Source: Chloromonas sp. AAM2 (Eukaryota > Chlorophyta > Chlorophyceae > Chlamydomonadales > Chlamydomonadaceae). Taken from it: a DNA stretch of 64,000 bases. This document shows positions 12,401 to 23,415 of this stretch, piece after piece (within the stretch, counting starts at the first letter, position 1; each line of letters starts with the position of its first letter). The position numbers were made by a program, and so were the translations under genes. The notes under the pieces were generated by a model. The model was not told the DNA's origin and made no database searches. It was given only the letters and a program-made list of their open reading frames with translations. The stretch is taken from contig QAXH01004466.1 of NCBI GenBank assembly GCA_004335635.1, forward strand, positions 29,271 to 93,270. Reading direction: 5' to 3'.

Positions 12401-15400
12401 GAGGAGGGAACCATGCCCAAGGAACACAACACCTGGCGGAAGTGAAAGCATTGCACACACAGACATGTATAATGAAGCACTCTACAACAGGGGCCATGTG
12501 GTGCCAGTGTTATTACATGATATATTTTTTTCTTTTATTATATTTCTTCTTCCGCGCCATGGCGCCCAACTCTCGAAGTCTGGAGAGCGCCAGAAACTGG
12601 CGCGGGCGCCAGCTAACAAGAGTGCTGATCCACGCAGTAAGGAAGCAACACACACGCCCAGACTCATCAGGACTCGATATTCAGAACCCCATGGAACAAA
12701 TCCACTCTCCGCCTTCCGACGGCATTCCGATGTACGCCGTCCAATGAACAGCACAGTTGCGTCCTAGTACGATGACGGGTCTATGTGCACTGTCACTCTT
12801 CCACCGCCACCCCCTGTCACACTCTCACGGCAAGCAAGCCTAACACGGTCACACCAAGCAAGTCCCCCACTCTCACACTACCGCCCGCAAATCATGAGAT
12901 GGGGAGCAGATGTTCATGCAAGCCGGTCCCACAGCACACCTGCATGATTGCAGTCCGCAGGCGGTGCGGGTCGTCCGCGTCCTGCGTGACCACCCGCGTG
13001 TGCGCGGCAAAGTGATTCAAAAGCCCGCAGGGGGATCCGTCGGGCGTGTGGACCGGGCAGAAGAAGCCCCAGCTCTCGGGCAGCAGCTTGCGCACGGTGG
13101 TGGTGCGGATCTCGGCAAAGTAGGCGCCGCGGTGAACGGAACGGAAGTGACTCAGGTACCTACAGCAGAGCATGGCCATCACAGCCATTGGACACACACA
13201 AGGATACCCAGGGGCGCGTCAAACCTGAGAGTAGACCTTCTCATGCAGTTCTCCTGTCACACCAGCTATCAGGGAGTGGCTGAGGCACCTGCGCCCCGGG
13301 TTAGCCGCTGGTGCAGTGGTGCGGCATGCATAAAGGAGGAACTGGGTGGTGCGAGGTCAGGGCTGAGGAGATACATTGCAGTGAATTGTGTACATACGGA
13401 CCGTACCCTGACTTTGATCGGTGACTGCCCTGTGTCAATGCGTCAAGGCAGTTGCAATACAACGCAACGCAAGGCAGTTGCGACATGTCCGAGAGAAATA
13501 AGACGCCTCATTCGTGCCCCTGCCCGGGTCCTCACCTCCACCAGTTGAGTTTCTCCGCCACGATTGTGAATCCCGAGGTCTGGCTGAGGTCCAGGCCGCT
13601 CTTTGACACGAGGTTGCCGGTGTTGAGCAGGTACTCCACCTTGCGGCCCACGTCAGGGAGCTTGTCACACACCTGCACATATGGGCGGGGTTTCGGTTGG
13701 TGAGTGTTGCGGTTGGTGGGGGGTGCTTGTCACACACCTGCACAGATGGGCGGGGTTTCGGTTGGTGAGTACTGCGGTTGGTGGGGGGTGCTTGTCACAC
13801 ACCTGCACACATGGGCGGGGTTTCGGTTGGTCAGTGTTGCGGTTGGGGGGGGGGGGGGCTTGTCACACGCCTGCTGGGTAGGGTTTGGGAGTTGAGGATT
13901 CAGGTTTGGTGAAGCGCACCGACGGCTTGTGCCCACAACCCATCCACCGGTTCCTCTCACACGCGAGTATACAGCGCTGAACTGTTGACGCACTTGCCTG
14001 TATTGCCTACATAAGCCTTCCAGAAACCCTACCCTCATCACCATCACCGTCTGTATATGTACGATCCATCACTAAGCAGAACGCTGTCACCGCACTCACA
14101 GCGGGTAGGCCTAGCGGTGCTTCAAATAAAAACCTTGACACCCTAAGTCTGCACAGACAATCCACATCCACTGCGTTTGAAGATTGATGCGTTTGAAGAT
14201 TGAACTTCCCTGAATCGCCTACCTCAGTTTTGCCAAAACCTTGCCCGCATCGTCATCATCACCGGCTAGCCGCACCTTGGTTTGATTGCCGGGAACCCAC
14301 TTCTAAAGTGGTTCGTTATGTTAACAAGGCACCTGCCGCAAAGGGTCGCGGCCATTGTAAGAGACCATGGCTGAGGCAAGTGCCCTGAGCTTAGCCCCAC
14401 CTTCTTCAGGTACGCTTCGTCCTCTAGGTTCACGCCTGCCGCCGCCCCCGCCCGCTCCGCCAGCACCGCCTGCGCCATGTAGGGCTGCGGGTCCAGGCCC
14501 AGGTCCTTGCGCAGCAGGCCCCGCAGCATGTCTAGGCAGTCCTCCAGCTTCTCCTGCGGGGTGGCAAACACAGAGGACACGGCGACAGTCACAGAAAAAA
14601 CGAATGGGATGGACACGACTCGAAGGCAACGCCTCGCCTGCCACACGTCATGGTCACACCGCCGCCACCAAATGCTGAGGACAGTTCGTCGAGAAGCTGA
14701 CAGGGAAACGGATTGGAAAACGAATCAGGTAGACGGCCAACGTCAAGGCAGTCACCAAGCTTCAGTATTACAGGCCACGCCCCCCCTCCCCCCCCCAAAT
14801 GTTGAAGCACTGACAGCCCCGGTGTTACGAATAAAAGGGTGGATCTGGGGCAACATGGGGGAAACGAATCGGAACAGTATGCATCACAGCAGGAGAGAAG
14901 CAGTGTACGTCCTGGTCACAATGCTGCCACCAGTGGTCGGTGCCCGAACTTCTCCTGCGGGAGAAGCTCAGCTCAGTGGTCCACCATGCCAAACTATGCC
15001 GCCTGCTGGCAGACTGGTGTTAATAAACAATAACCAGTCAACGTACGATGGCACAGTGACACATATGTGCATGCTCCCCCTGTCATCATGCCACCATACA
15101 TGCATGCATGCATGCATGCATGCATGCGCCTCTCCTTTACCTTGAAGAACTTGCACATGAGGTGTCCCGGCATCATGAGCTCGTGATGAGTCAGCGCGTC
15201 CGCATTGTCCTCACAGCAAGCACTGTTCACCTGGAAAACAAGGGCAGGCAGAAACGGTTTGCCAGTCACACGGTACGGAACAAACAGTTGCAGCAACGGA
15301 ACAAGCTGTGTCAGCAGCAGGGCAGACAGACAGACAAGCAACCTGCCATGGGACAAACTTGGGAAACACAAAGAAACAGTCAGCCCACCTAACGAGCAGA

Positions 15401-18400
15401 CACCCCAAACCACATTCTTCCTCTTATACAATCTCGGCATACAATACTATTGCCCATTCTTCCGCAACCCATTGAGTAGACCAACCAAGCAGCCGATACC
15501 CTCACACAAATGCCACGCTAACCCAAGCCTGTCTGCAGCACGCACCAGTGCATACAGCTTGTTGAGCATGTGCAGCAGCAGCGCCAGCTTGTCCGCCATC
15601 TGCGGCCCCGGGATGTGCGGGAACACATACTCGCCCAACAGCTCCCTGGCCACGTCCAGGGAGGAGGTGCCGCGGGGCTTGTCCAGGAGGGTGCGGAAGT
15701 GTGACCCGAGGTACGTCAGGCACTGGGCCCTGGGGAGGAAAAGAGTGATGCGGGGGTGTGAGATGGGTGGCGAGGTATCAAGTGCATCAGCCATGCCCTA
15801 CTTGTTAAGCACTAGTGTTGCTGTGTGCGACTTCAAAACACCAACACCGCTATGTGTCAAGTGTCCCTGACTGGAGCGGCAACATGGAGCGGCTGACTCG
15901 TGGCGCTGTGATTAGACAAATCCTGGCCCTAACCTGGCACTGCCCGCCATCTCAGCCTTAGCCTGGCTTACCCTAGCCCAAAACCCAGCCCTACCTAGTC
16001 GTGAGTCCCAGTTTTGCGGGTGTCTGCAGCAGCAGCTCGGCGCGCTCTGACACAAAGGCGGCGTGGCCCGAGCCCGCAGGCGCCCCCGCCACAATCTTAT
16101 CATACAACTCCCTGTCTGACACCTGCATGGGCAGAAGTAGAACCACAATGTGAGTGATGCGTTTGGAAACCGACATGAAAACAGAAAGTATGAGATACCG
16201 TGAGCAGAAAAAGTGACTATGACATAACTGGTGTGCAATCTTGTGGTGCATTGGCTGGGTTAATTTGGCACTCCACATGATTGTTACAGCTAGTTTGGTC
16301 TATATTCATACAGGAGCAACCGATTGCTTCTCAGTGCAGCCCCAGTGCACCAGAGGCGACCCTAACCCACCTCCAGAAAGCACTTGAGCAGCAGTCCCGC
16401 GGGAATGAAGTACTCAGCCCGGCGCATGGTGAAGGCGAAGTTGACGGTGCCGTCCGTCAGGTAATGACACCGCACAGTGGCGGACGACTGGTCGGGACGA
16501 ACACACCTGGAAACGCACAACAAATGTGCGAACATACAAGGCCCTCTCTTATCCTTCGGCGTTGCTGTGCTACCCCCTGCCCTCTCTTCAAGGCATGCGG
16601 GGGGTAGTTTTTGGGGGGGGGAGGAGGGGAGAAAAAATCAAGTGCTGCACACACTCCCCCGGGACGCAGAGAATGGATTTGAAACCTACCAGGTATAGCC
16701 TGTCGCCCAGTCTTGATCAATGCGAGCTGCTTGCAATGTTACATCAATCACATCGCATTGGAATGTTGCAATCCGTTGATGGTTGCAAAGTATGGTATGG
16801 AGTGCTTTGTTACTGTCGCCATGCACCCTACCCAGCCCTGACAATACTCGTTTGCCATCATTTCAGCTCTTGTATAGGAATGGCAAGCTTTGCCACCGTG
16901 CCCTGCCCAGCCCGAGTACCCTGCCCAGCCCAAGTACCCTGCCCAGCCCAACCATGGGGGTGGGGGTGGGGGGGTTGTTGAAAAATCAGGTGCTGCACAC
17001 TCCCCAGGGACGCAGAGGATGGATTTAGAAACTACCAGGTATAGTCTGTCGCCCAGTCCTGATCAAATCAAGCTGCATTCCATCAGTGTTGCATCAATCA
17101 CATGTAAAAACATCTGAATGTTGCGATTCGTTGATTGTTGCAAAGTATGTCATCTGAGATGGGGTGTACAGTCCCCATGTAACCTACCCACCCCTGACAA
17201 AACTCTTTTGCCATCAAATTGTATATATAGGTATGGCATGATTTGCCACCGTGCCCTGCCCAGCCAGAGTACCCTGCCCAGCCCAACCTTTACACAGGCC
17301 GCACCTCAGCAGCGTTGCACACTCCGTGTAGTTTGAGCCTCGCTTGCGGTAGGCCCCTCGCCTCAACCCCATCACGTAGTGTCGCCTCTGAGCAATGAGC
17401 GTGCGAATGATGCGCTCAATGCCGTTGCACACAAAGTAACCGCCCATCTCGTTGGCCTCCTCCTTAACCGCCACCAACTGCTCCCGGCTCAGGCCGTTCA
17501 GGTGGCATTTGCTGGTGCACGTCATGATGGGGATGCTGCCCAGCCTGCAATGAGTAAGAGTCAGCAGTGCTGGCATGTTTGGTGTCATAGTCATAAGCAT
17601 GATCACTGGAGATGGTAGACAAAGACGGCCCCGGATTGTCAGCTTTGCCATGTCTGGTGATCATAAAGTCGCCCCAGCATACATGGTCACTGGGAGACTG
17701 AAATCGTGTGAAGGAGATGGAAACTGAGACTTTGACGGCCCACATTCTGCCGTCTCCGGTGATCATGGCAATAGAATCTCCCCATCTGCCTGTCACCTCT
17801 GCCATGTTGAAGCCTCTGCCAAAGCTTCATTCTACAGCCTGCTGCACAAAGCCAAAAACATACTTTGCGATATGTTGAAGCTGACCTTAGGTGCTCCCAC
17901 TGCCACCAGTCAACCCGGCCAGCGGCCTGATCACGTGACCTGCTGATAGCGCCACCCACCCACCCCGCCTACCTCTTCTTAAACGAGCCATGCGTCAGCC
18001 CGTCCGCACGCTCCCAGTTGACGGTTATTTCCAACGGACCCTTGTAGGTGGTACCCTGCACGTGACAGATGTGAGGCACACATGATAGGTATGACGCGCA
18101 CGTGGCAGGTGCGAGCCGCACGTGATGTCACACAATGCGTGTTGGTAGATTCTCGTCACATAACGCTCGCCAGAACCTGCTTGGCGCCTTGATATGGCAG
18201 CATCTACACATGCGGCAACTTGGCACATCCCACAGTGGCGGCTTGGCACATTTGTGTCGTGGGGTCGCTGCGTTACCAGTTGGGACTTGTACCACTTGCC
18301 CTGCTGAGAGCCTCGCCTGACCCTTAACAATCACCAGAGCATAAACACTCACACATTTCCCCCTTGCCCTGGCTGAGCGGATCAATATGCAAAGCATACC

Positions 18401-18875
18401 ATACCGCAAAGCATACCATCTGCCGGACTCTGTAGAAGGCTTATGGTAAGCCGATACAACACGATTATTGTACGGGTACCCACCGCTTCTCTGCACTCCC
18501 AAGGGAACAGACGTGTGTCCGACGTAGGGGCGGCGTCCTCTCGCACTGGCTTACTGATCTGTGGGTCTGAGAATGAGAACCAATACGTGTGCTGGGTGGT
18601 GGGGTGTGTCACCTGCGCATGTGGCAGCCATGTCAACGTTTTGATACGTGATGCCGTTTGATTGCCACCTTTGACGTGCCATGCGTCAAGTGCATGATTT
18701 ACCAATCCCCATATGCATGCGCATGCAAGCATGCTCGCACCTCGATTCGCTTCAAGTCAGCCACGACGTTGTGCATGCCATAGCTGTAGAAGTAATTCAT
18801 GGATTCCACATGCGGTTGTACCAGGTCCACATACTCCTGTGGTACCTTGTCCCCAGACACTAGACCCCTGTCCAT
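3491..18875 (-). CDS. RPA2: DNA-directed RNA polymerase I second-largest subunit
   Basis: This is the second-largest subunit of nucleolar RNA polymerase I, which transcribes the rRNA precursor. It has 24 exons, all joining in phase, giving 1186 residues, normal for the family. Exon 1 is 18875-18741 ([15 protein letters not shown], then PHVESMNYF). Landmark exons are 17544-17305 ([13 protein letters not shown]), 13159-12940 ([16 protein letters not shown]), 11437-11289 (EMIGTLEQ), 9707-9553 ([14 protein letters not shown]), 7747-7617 ([16 protein letters not shown]), 7374-7187, 6262-6096 ([16 protein letters not shown]), 5836-5763 ([10 protein letters not shown]), 4191-3913 and 3548-3491. The [12 protein letters not shown] motif is typical of Pol I; Pol II and Pol III differ there. 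The C-terminus keeps a CxxC...CxxC zinc site (Cys 1109, 1112, 1148, 1151). Exon 17 ends with a GC donor. The start follows from the conserved N-terminus and phase. Sde2 is divergent upstream. Confidence 0.96.
4440..4790. repeat. Intronic interspersed repeat, copy A
   Basis: In the last large introns of the Pol I subunit gene, this segment shares with 5165-5500 and 6670-6850 the block CACTCGTGGCCTTCAGTCA, then TCTCCGCAGCCTGACCATCAC, then AGCTAAGCATAGCGTATATA. Copies A and B also match further upstream (ACATGAACACATT / ACATGGACACATTT, and GGCATGACCA). Copies A and C also share the downstream part (GTGTTGACATGCTGACATCATGC). No coding frame or clear terminal inverted repeat was found. Confidence 0.75.
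5165..5500. repeat. Intronic interspersed repeat, copy B
   Basis: This is a second copy of the element at 4440-4790, in the same intron. The central block at about 5396-5483 is nearly identical to copy C (TCATCAAAAGGTTCTCCGCA). It diverges from the other two after TGATCATCATG, so its right end looks truncated. Confidence 0.75.
6606..7023. repeat. Intronic interspersed repeat, copy C with flanking direct repeats
   Basis: The third copy of the element lies at about 6680-6850. On either side are two related segments, about 6606-6660 and 6950-7023, both with TGCTTCAA, then CTCAGCCAGCT, then ATGACA and AAACCC. Copy C therefore sits between imperfect direct repeats, as if it were an internal part of a longer non-coding element or had inserted into a duplicated stretch. 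Confidence 0.6.
7965..8214 (-). repeat. 68-base tandem array duplicating a 5' splice junction
   Basis: The true end of exon 18 of the Pol I subunit is at 8169, with donor GTAGGG at 8168-8163. The last ~46 exon bases plus ~22 intron bases are then repeated head to tail, so the same exon-end/GTAGGG junction recurs with donors at 8100, 8032 and 7964, exactly 68 bases apart. Using a later donor would add 68 bases (not a multiple of three) and reach a TGA inside the first repeat, so only the first donor gives the full protein. Confidence 0.9.
9935..10002. repeat. GTTGAGCTAGG simple repeat
   Basis: An irregular 10-12 base unit (GTTGAGCTAGGGTT) recurs at least five times in the intron between exons 15 and 16 of the Pol I subunit. 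Looser copies lie upstream from about 9810. Confidence 0.65.
12053..12216. repeat. 38-base minisatellite
   Basis: There are four full units and one partial unit of a 38-base C-rich sequence starting CTCCTGACCCAATCCTCCTC, at 12053, 12091, 12129, 12167 and 12205, with one or two differences between units. It lies inside intron 11 of the Pol I subunit gene and includes neither splice site. Confidence 0.9.
13660..13880 (-). repeat. 65-base tandem array duplicating a 3' splice junction
   Basis: Exon 9 of the Pol I subunit starts at 13672 (acceptor GTGCAG, exon GTGTGTGACAAG). The first dozen exon bases, the acceptor and the adjacent G-rich sequence are repeated upstream, with acceptor-like copies ending at about 13737, 13802 and 13870. 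The spacing is 65, 65 and about 68 bases. The last copy is altered and preceded by a run of G. Confidence 0.85.
15098..15127. repeat. (CATG)n microsatellite
   Basis: An uninterrupted run of seven TGCA/CATG units lies in intron 7 of the Pol I subunit gene, just outside exon 7 (ends 15141). It is self-complementary. Shorter CATGCATG runs are scattered through the window. Confidence 0.9.
16627..17285. repeat. Intronic tandem duplication of about 340 bases
   Basis: Two imperfect copies, about 16627-16970 and 16979-17285, share CTGCACAC..CTCCCC, GGGACGCAGAG.ATGGATTT, ACTACCAGGTATAG, TGTCGCCCAGTC.TGATCAA and TTGCCACCGTGCCCTGCCCA in the same order. They fill most of intron 3 of the Pol I subunit gene. 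Each ends in short TACCCTGCCCAGCCC repeats. Confidence 0.85.
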
Positions 18876-19237
18876 CGTGACGGCGCACTGAGGTCAGATA
18901 GTGAACATAGCTATGCGCACACAGCACATAATGCTGCAGTTGTGGTCAAGCACGCTATCGCTCTGCGAAGCCCTGCCGGCACAGGCAATGCTGCGATGGG
19001 GTCGGTTTGGCGATGGAAACGAAACAGCCACCGACGGCCAAGCTCTGATGAGTAAAAGGCTCGTGAGCTCGCGATGCACTCTGCTTTCCTCAGGTTTGCC
19101 AGAGGCGCAGAAGTGTTAGTTGGGGAAACGTTTATTTCCAACCGTCTCGGCCGTGACGTGGCCCGGGAGGGCTTTAGCTGCCCAGCTTGACAAACACAGT
19201 GGCGTGTTTGCTTGTTCGTACTGAGCCGGCCCTCATC
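18876..19237. promoter_or_regulatory. Divergent promoter region, Pol I subunit / Sde2
   Basis: This is the 362-base space between the start codons of two genes transcribed away from each other. No TATA box or known element stands out. It must hold both 5' untranslated regions and probably a shared bidirectional promoter. Confidence 0.55.
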
Positions 19238-20640
19238 ATGGTTCAACTGCTCATCCGCGGCGCCGGGCCATGCACGACCTGCGTTCAAGTTGACCTGGGA
19301 TGCAACGTTTCAGGGCTCATGCAGTGCATCCAGGTAATGAACGCTTTTCGTGCTCGAGGCTCGGTAGAGCTGCCGCGGAAGCAATTTAGCTGAAAATGCT
19401 CATGCTTGGCCGTTGCGCCTCTGGTAATCGCAGGAATGCACTGGCATCCCTGTCGACAATCAAGGCTTGGTATTTGGGGGCCGGCAGCTGGAAGAAGATA
19501 GCGATTTGCATCGCTATGGCATTTCAGCTGGCAGCACGGTACAGCTTGTCTACCGCATGCTTGGAGGAAAGGGCGGCTTTGGTGCTTTGCTGCGAGGGCA
19601 AGGCAGGGACGGCAAGGTGACGGACAATTTTGACGCATGCAGAGACCTTTCGGGAAGGCGGGTGCGGCACCAGGTGGCTGAAGAGAAACTAGCCAAGTGG
19701 AAGGAGCAGGCCAAAGAGCGAGAGCTTGAAGTTATCGCCATGAAGCACATCAAGGAGGAGGCAAGGAAAGCCCGGCGAGCACAAGCAGAGGAGGTGAGGG
19801 GCAGCAGCACAACCTGGAACATGTCAGCAGCCAGGCATCTGTGTGTTCGTATAGTGGCTCTGACGGCCCATGCATGATGCCAGCAATCGCCATGTTGGTG
19901 AGGATACCTGAGCAAGAATGTCTCTACACTCTCCTGATGTGTGTACCTCGTGGCCTGCATGGCATTTGAGTAGTCCTGCACATTTTCCTCATCCATCTCG
20001 TCTTGTTTGTCGGACGTGCATGCCCCATGGCAACCAGTCATGCTCATGATTTCCCACATTTCACACACCTGTCGCAATTCAAAGTGCATTGTATGCATGC
20101 ATGCAGGTTGACGTCGAGGCGATCCGCACCGCCCAGGAGGAGGCCCTGTCGCGCACGCAGCGGGCCGTGCAGGACGCCTTGGCAAGCAGCACAACCAGCG
20201 CAGCAGCAGGAGCCGCTACAGGGGCGGCAAGCGGATCACCCACAGGTAGGTTGTTCCAGAGGTTAGATTCCACTCTGGCGGGGTGTTGACCTGGGTGGGC
20301 ATCATGGGCCTTGGTATTGGCGACATGTCTTGAACTCAGGGCATTGGAGACTCCCACAATGCCAGATATTATGTATCACTTAGCTTGTGTACGTTGCATA
20401 ACTCTGGTCCTTTCGTTGGTTCCTGGTACCGTGGTTGGGTGGTAGTGTGGGTGAACCGTGTAAGTTGAACGCCTCGCTGCTGCAGGTGGCGCCAAGCGGA
20501 AGGCCGAGGCGGGGTCCGGGCGGGCAGTGACCGGTGCAGGGCCCAAGGCCGCCCCGCCCGCCAAGAAGTCCAAGATGCTGGCATGCCTAGAGGATGTCGG
20601 GTCCGATGACTCTTCTGACGAAGAGGAGGACGATCAGTAG
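19238..20640 (+). CDS. SDE2: Sde2-type ubiquitin-fold splicing/genome-stability protein
   Basis: Four exons, 19238-19333, 19434-19793, 20107-20245 and 20486-20640, join in phase to 249 residues. Residues 1-77 form a ubiquitin-like fold (LVFGGRQLEED, YGISAGSTVQLVYRMLGG) ending in Gly-Gly directly before KGGFGALLRGQG, the family signature. In yeast and human Sde2 a deubiquitinase cuts after this diglycine to release an active C-terminal part starting with Lys. That part joins the spliceosome and helps excise selected introns; human SDE2 also acts in replication-stress control. After the cut come CRDLSGRRVRHQ, a charged coiled-coil stretch (about residues 105-150), an Ala/Ser/Gly linker and an acidic tail (DSSDEEEDDQ). 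Function here is inferred from the family. It is divergent with RPA2. Confidence 0.93.
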
Positions 20641-20893
20641 ACATTCCACAGCGTGGTGTTGCACCGGGCATGTTTGTGACTATGGCACAGCCGAGGCCCA
20701 CGACGTGGGGTCTGGCACCATTTTAGTGCATGACCATTACAAATGTGGCATGCTGTTGTCTCCATGGCCATGCTGTTGTACTGCTAACCAGTTCACAGCT
20801 GCCATTGGGTACTACTCAGCCGAATTAATCGGAATGGTGACTGACCATGCAGCCCAGTCTGGCGTTCTCATCTGAGGGCGCTAGCATGGCTGA

Positions 20894-20898
20894 TGTAA
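20894..20898 (+). terminator. Candidate polyadenylation signal TGTAA for Sde2
   Basis: TGTAA is the common poly(A) signal of chlorophyte nuclear genes. This copy is about 254 bases after the stop codon, a plausible 3' UTR length. A pentamer match alone is weak. Confidence 0.35.
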
Positions 20899-21042
20899 CC
20901 AGCTAGTAGCACAGCGCTGGCAGTGTTGTTGGCAGTAAGGGGAGCTGGGCATTGGTAACAGGATACGTTACCAAGCGGCCCAGCCTCCACTACCAGCATA
21001 TCAACCTGGTCAATGTCCTGTTGGATTCACATGCAGACCTTG

Positions 21043-21110
21043 TATGGACACATGGATATGGACACATGGATATGGACACATGGATATGGACACATGGATA
21101 TGGACACATA
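21043..21110. repeat. 14-base tandem repeat
   Basis: There are five units of TATGGACACATGGA, the last one diverged (TATGGACACATAAA). Confidence 0.9.
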
Positions 21111-21215
21111 AAATGTTAGCAAATGGCACATGCCCGCATGCAGTCTGGCTCTGCCGTCTTTGCAAAACGCACTATACGCACTATTGATCTACATCATATT
21201 ACCACAGTGACACCC

Positions 21216-21250
21216 AAAAGAAAAGATGTTTGCCAGTTCTGGGACATCTC
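21216..21250 (+). repeat. Dispersed TTTGCCAGTTCTGGGACA repeat, copy 2
   Basis: AAAAGATGTTTGCCAGTTCT followed by GGGACAT matches the family core. The flanking CCACTGG part seen in copies 1 and 3 is absent. Confidence 0.7.
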
Positions 21251-23415
21251 ACGCAGGCATGCCATGTTCATGGCATCATCATATGTTTGTGCAATCCTTT
21301 CCGTTTGCGTGACTTGTCCATGTTGTTTTTTGAGTCTGATTTTTGTTGAAGGATTGGGATGGGCAATTCACCTGCCTGCAACCATGATGGTACCGGGTAC
21401 ACTTGCTTGTTTGCCTTCCTCTTGAGCTCGGAATATTCAGAGCAAACTCACTGTTAAAACACGAAACGTGCCTGTTGTGAAATTGCTTCTTTCCACCTAG
21501 GGTTGAGCAGGCGCAGCTAGACACCAAGGATGGAAAATCAAGCCAGGGCCTAAGATGGCAACTGTGTTGGGGTCTGGCAGTGGCTAGGATGGCTGACAGG
21601 TGCAACATAAGGTCTGAACAGCCTTTGCTGTTTCTCTACTTACAAGCCAACAAGTCTTGTTCGGTCAAGCCAGCAAAACCAGATGCGCATAATAGAGGCA
21701 GGATATCAGCAGCACGGTGGTTTTGACTCAGGCAGCGCACAGATGCCTTCTTGAGAAGCGCATGTCCGGCACTGCTACATACTGCAGCTGTAGCGCAGTC
21801 AGTATTCGTTGACAGTTCAGAAAGGGGGCTTGCATGCACCATGCGCGAGCGCTAGTAGGCCATACATGAGACGAGGTTGGATATCGTCCTGACGAATGTC
21901 GAGCAACAGACAAAAAAGCTCATAGGAAAAGGCTCCAAAAGCAGGAGTCAGGAGACAACTGAAGGCGGACAGGGATCAGGCAGCAAAAGATTATCACACC
22001 ATACAAAGCACACCACCTGCGTGACCTGCAGGGTGGGAGGTGTCATTGCAATTGTATCATATATACACAGCGTACTTACATATGTGCCATGTAGCGGGAG
22101 TGTCAGGGCCTGAGCTTTTAAGCCAGTTTGTTAGCATCCAGGCCCCGTTTTGTTAGGATTATATAGAAAGAGACGTAAATTTCTTACCATGCTGATTTTC
22201 TCCACCTTAACATAGATGGATGCTAACGCACAAAATCAAGCCCAAAAGCTGAGGTCGGAGGTTGAAGAAGGTGCGACCGCACAATAGGAATTTAGGAGGC
22301 CTTGCTTCCAACTGATTCCAAAGGATTATGGGCCAGATTCTCGTTCACGCACTGTCACTCTTCGCCGTCTATTGGGTGCGCTAGATGCCATTCGCAGCAA
22401 TCCAGAGGCAAGACGACTCTCGATGACCAAAATGAGGGCTGTCATGACAGTGTATGTCCAAACCGCAAGGTCTCTTCGTGGCCGAAGGGTGGGGGAATAC
22501 AGCTATGTAATGTGATGTGACTATACAACAATGTGATGTGACTGAGCGTCTTTCAGGCAATGGTGTCCAAGAGTGTTCCATATTCTCAGCACGGTCACAT
22601 TGGTCATAAGCGAGCCCGTCAGCCTTGCCCTGCTGCCAGGCCGTACCAGCCTAGCTCACTCCAGCGCGGCAGCTTGCACTATGCATACACCTGACGACAG
22701 TGAACCCTTGCAACTTTGTTCGAATTGACCTGCTACCAGCCTCCAACCCGTAAGTCTGTTGCTAATACCTCGATCCCGCCGAGCTCAGCCTTGTCGTAGC
22801 TGTGTAATGAACAACCCACAGATTCCACTGCCGATGAGCTGTAGTGATGGTGGTCGAGCATACCTGCCAAGAAACACTGTCGCATTTGCTCTCTACTTGT
22901 TTTTTTAAGCGCTGCTGATATGAGGCATTGCAAGTGTGGCTGGGCTACACATGATCAACGTATCACCCAGCCGTGCAACGGTTACAATTTGTTGAAAGAT
23001 GAGACAAGATCTGAGATGCGGACACACAAGACAACTATGTTGAACATTTAAAGAAAACGTACACGCAGGTATGATCAGCCAACCTCGCCGTTGCATAGTG
23101 AACCAGCTACTAAACACTACCCTGGAGCTCAATCATGACCAGTAATTCTCAAACTAGAACTGCCCTTCTCGCAATCGCTTCAGACCTGACTAAATTCCAA
23201 TCAATAATCAAAGCCCAGTCAATACTCAACAAAGCTGAAGCAAAACAACCTATCTACGAAAACCGTCCATGATCTGCTGACCCCTCAGATGTCAGATCAC
23301 ATGGAAACTGCCTCACGGGTCAGCGAAGGCCCAGAGAGAGTCAAATGGGGCCCTGGAGTGAATCCAAAGTAGCAAATGGTGGTCGAGTTGAGTTCTGCAC
23401 TGGCTTGTGCCACAG

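Larger units (their letters stand above)
20641..23415. other. Intergenic region, no gene recognised
   Basis: This 2.8 kb lies between the convergent Sde2 and NEK kinase genes. Open frames are short and match no family I know. It contains a TGTAA after Sde2, a 14-base tandem array, a dispersed-repeat copy near 21220 and stretches of AT-richer unique sequence. Confidence 0.5.

Noticed and set aside
12910..13548. 212-codon plus-strand open frame
   Set aside because: It is the antisense of RPA2 exon 10 and adjoining intron; the minus strand carries the conserved polymerase motifs.
13672..13880. Tandem array as a CRISPR or protein-repeat domain
   Set aside because: Units are directly adjacent without spacers and lie in an intron; they carry a splice acceptor, not coding repeats.
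14507..15145. 212-codon plus-strand frame
   Set aside because: Antisense to RPA2 exon 8 and intron 7, ending in the CATG microsatellite; low-complexity composition.
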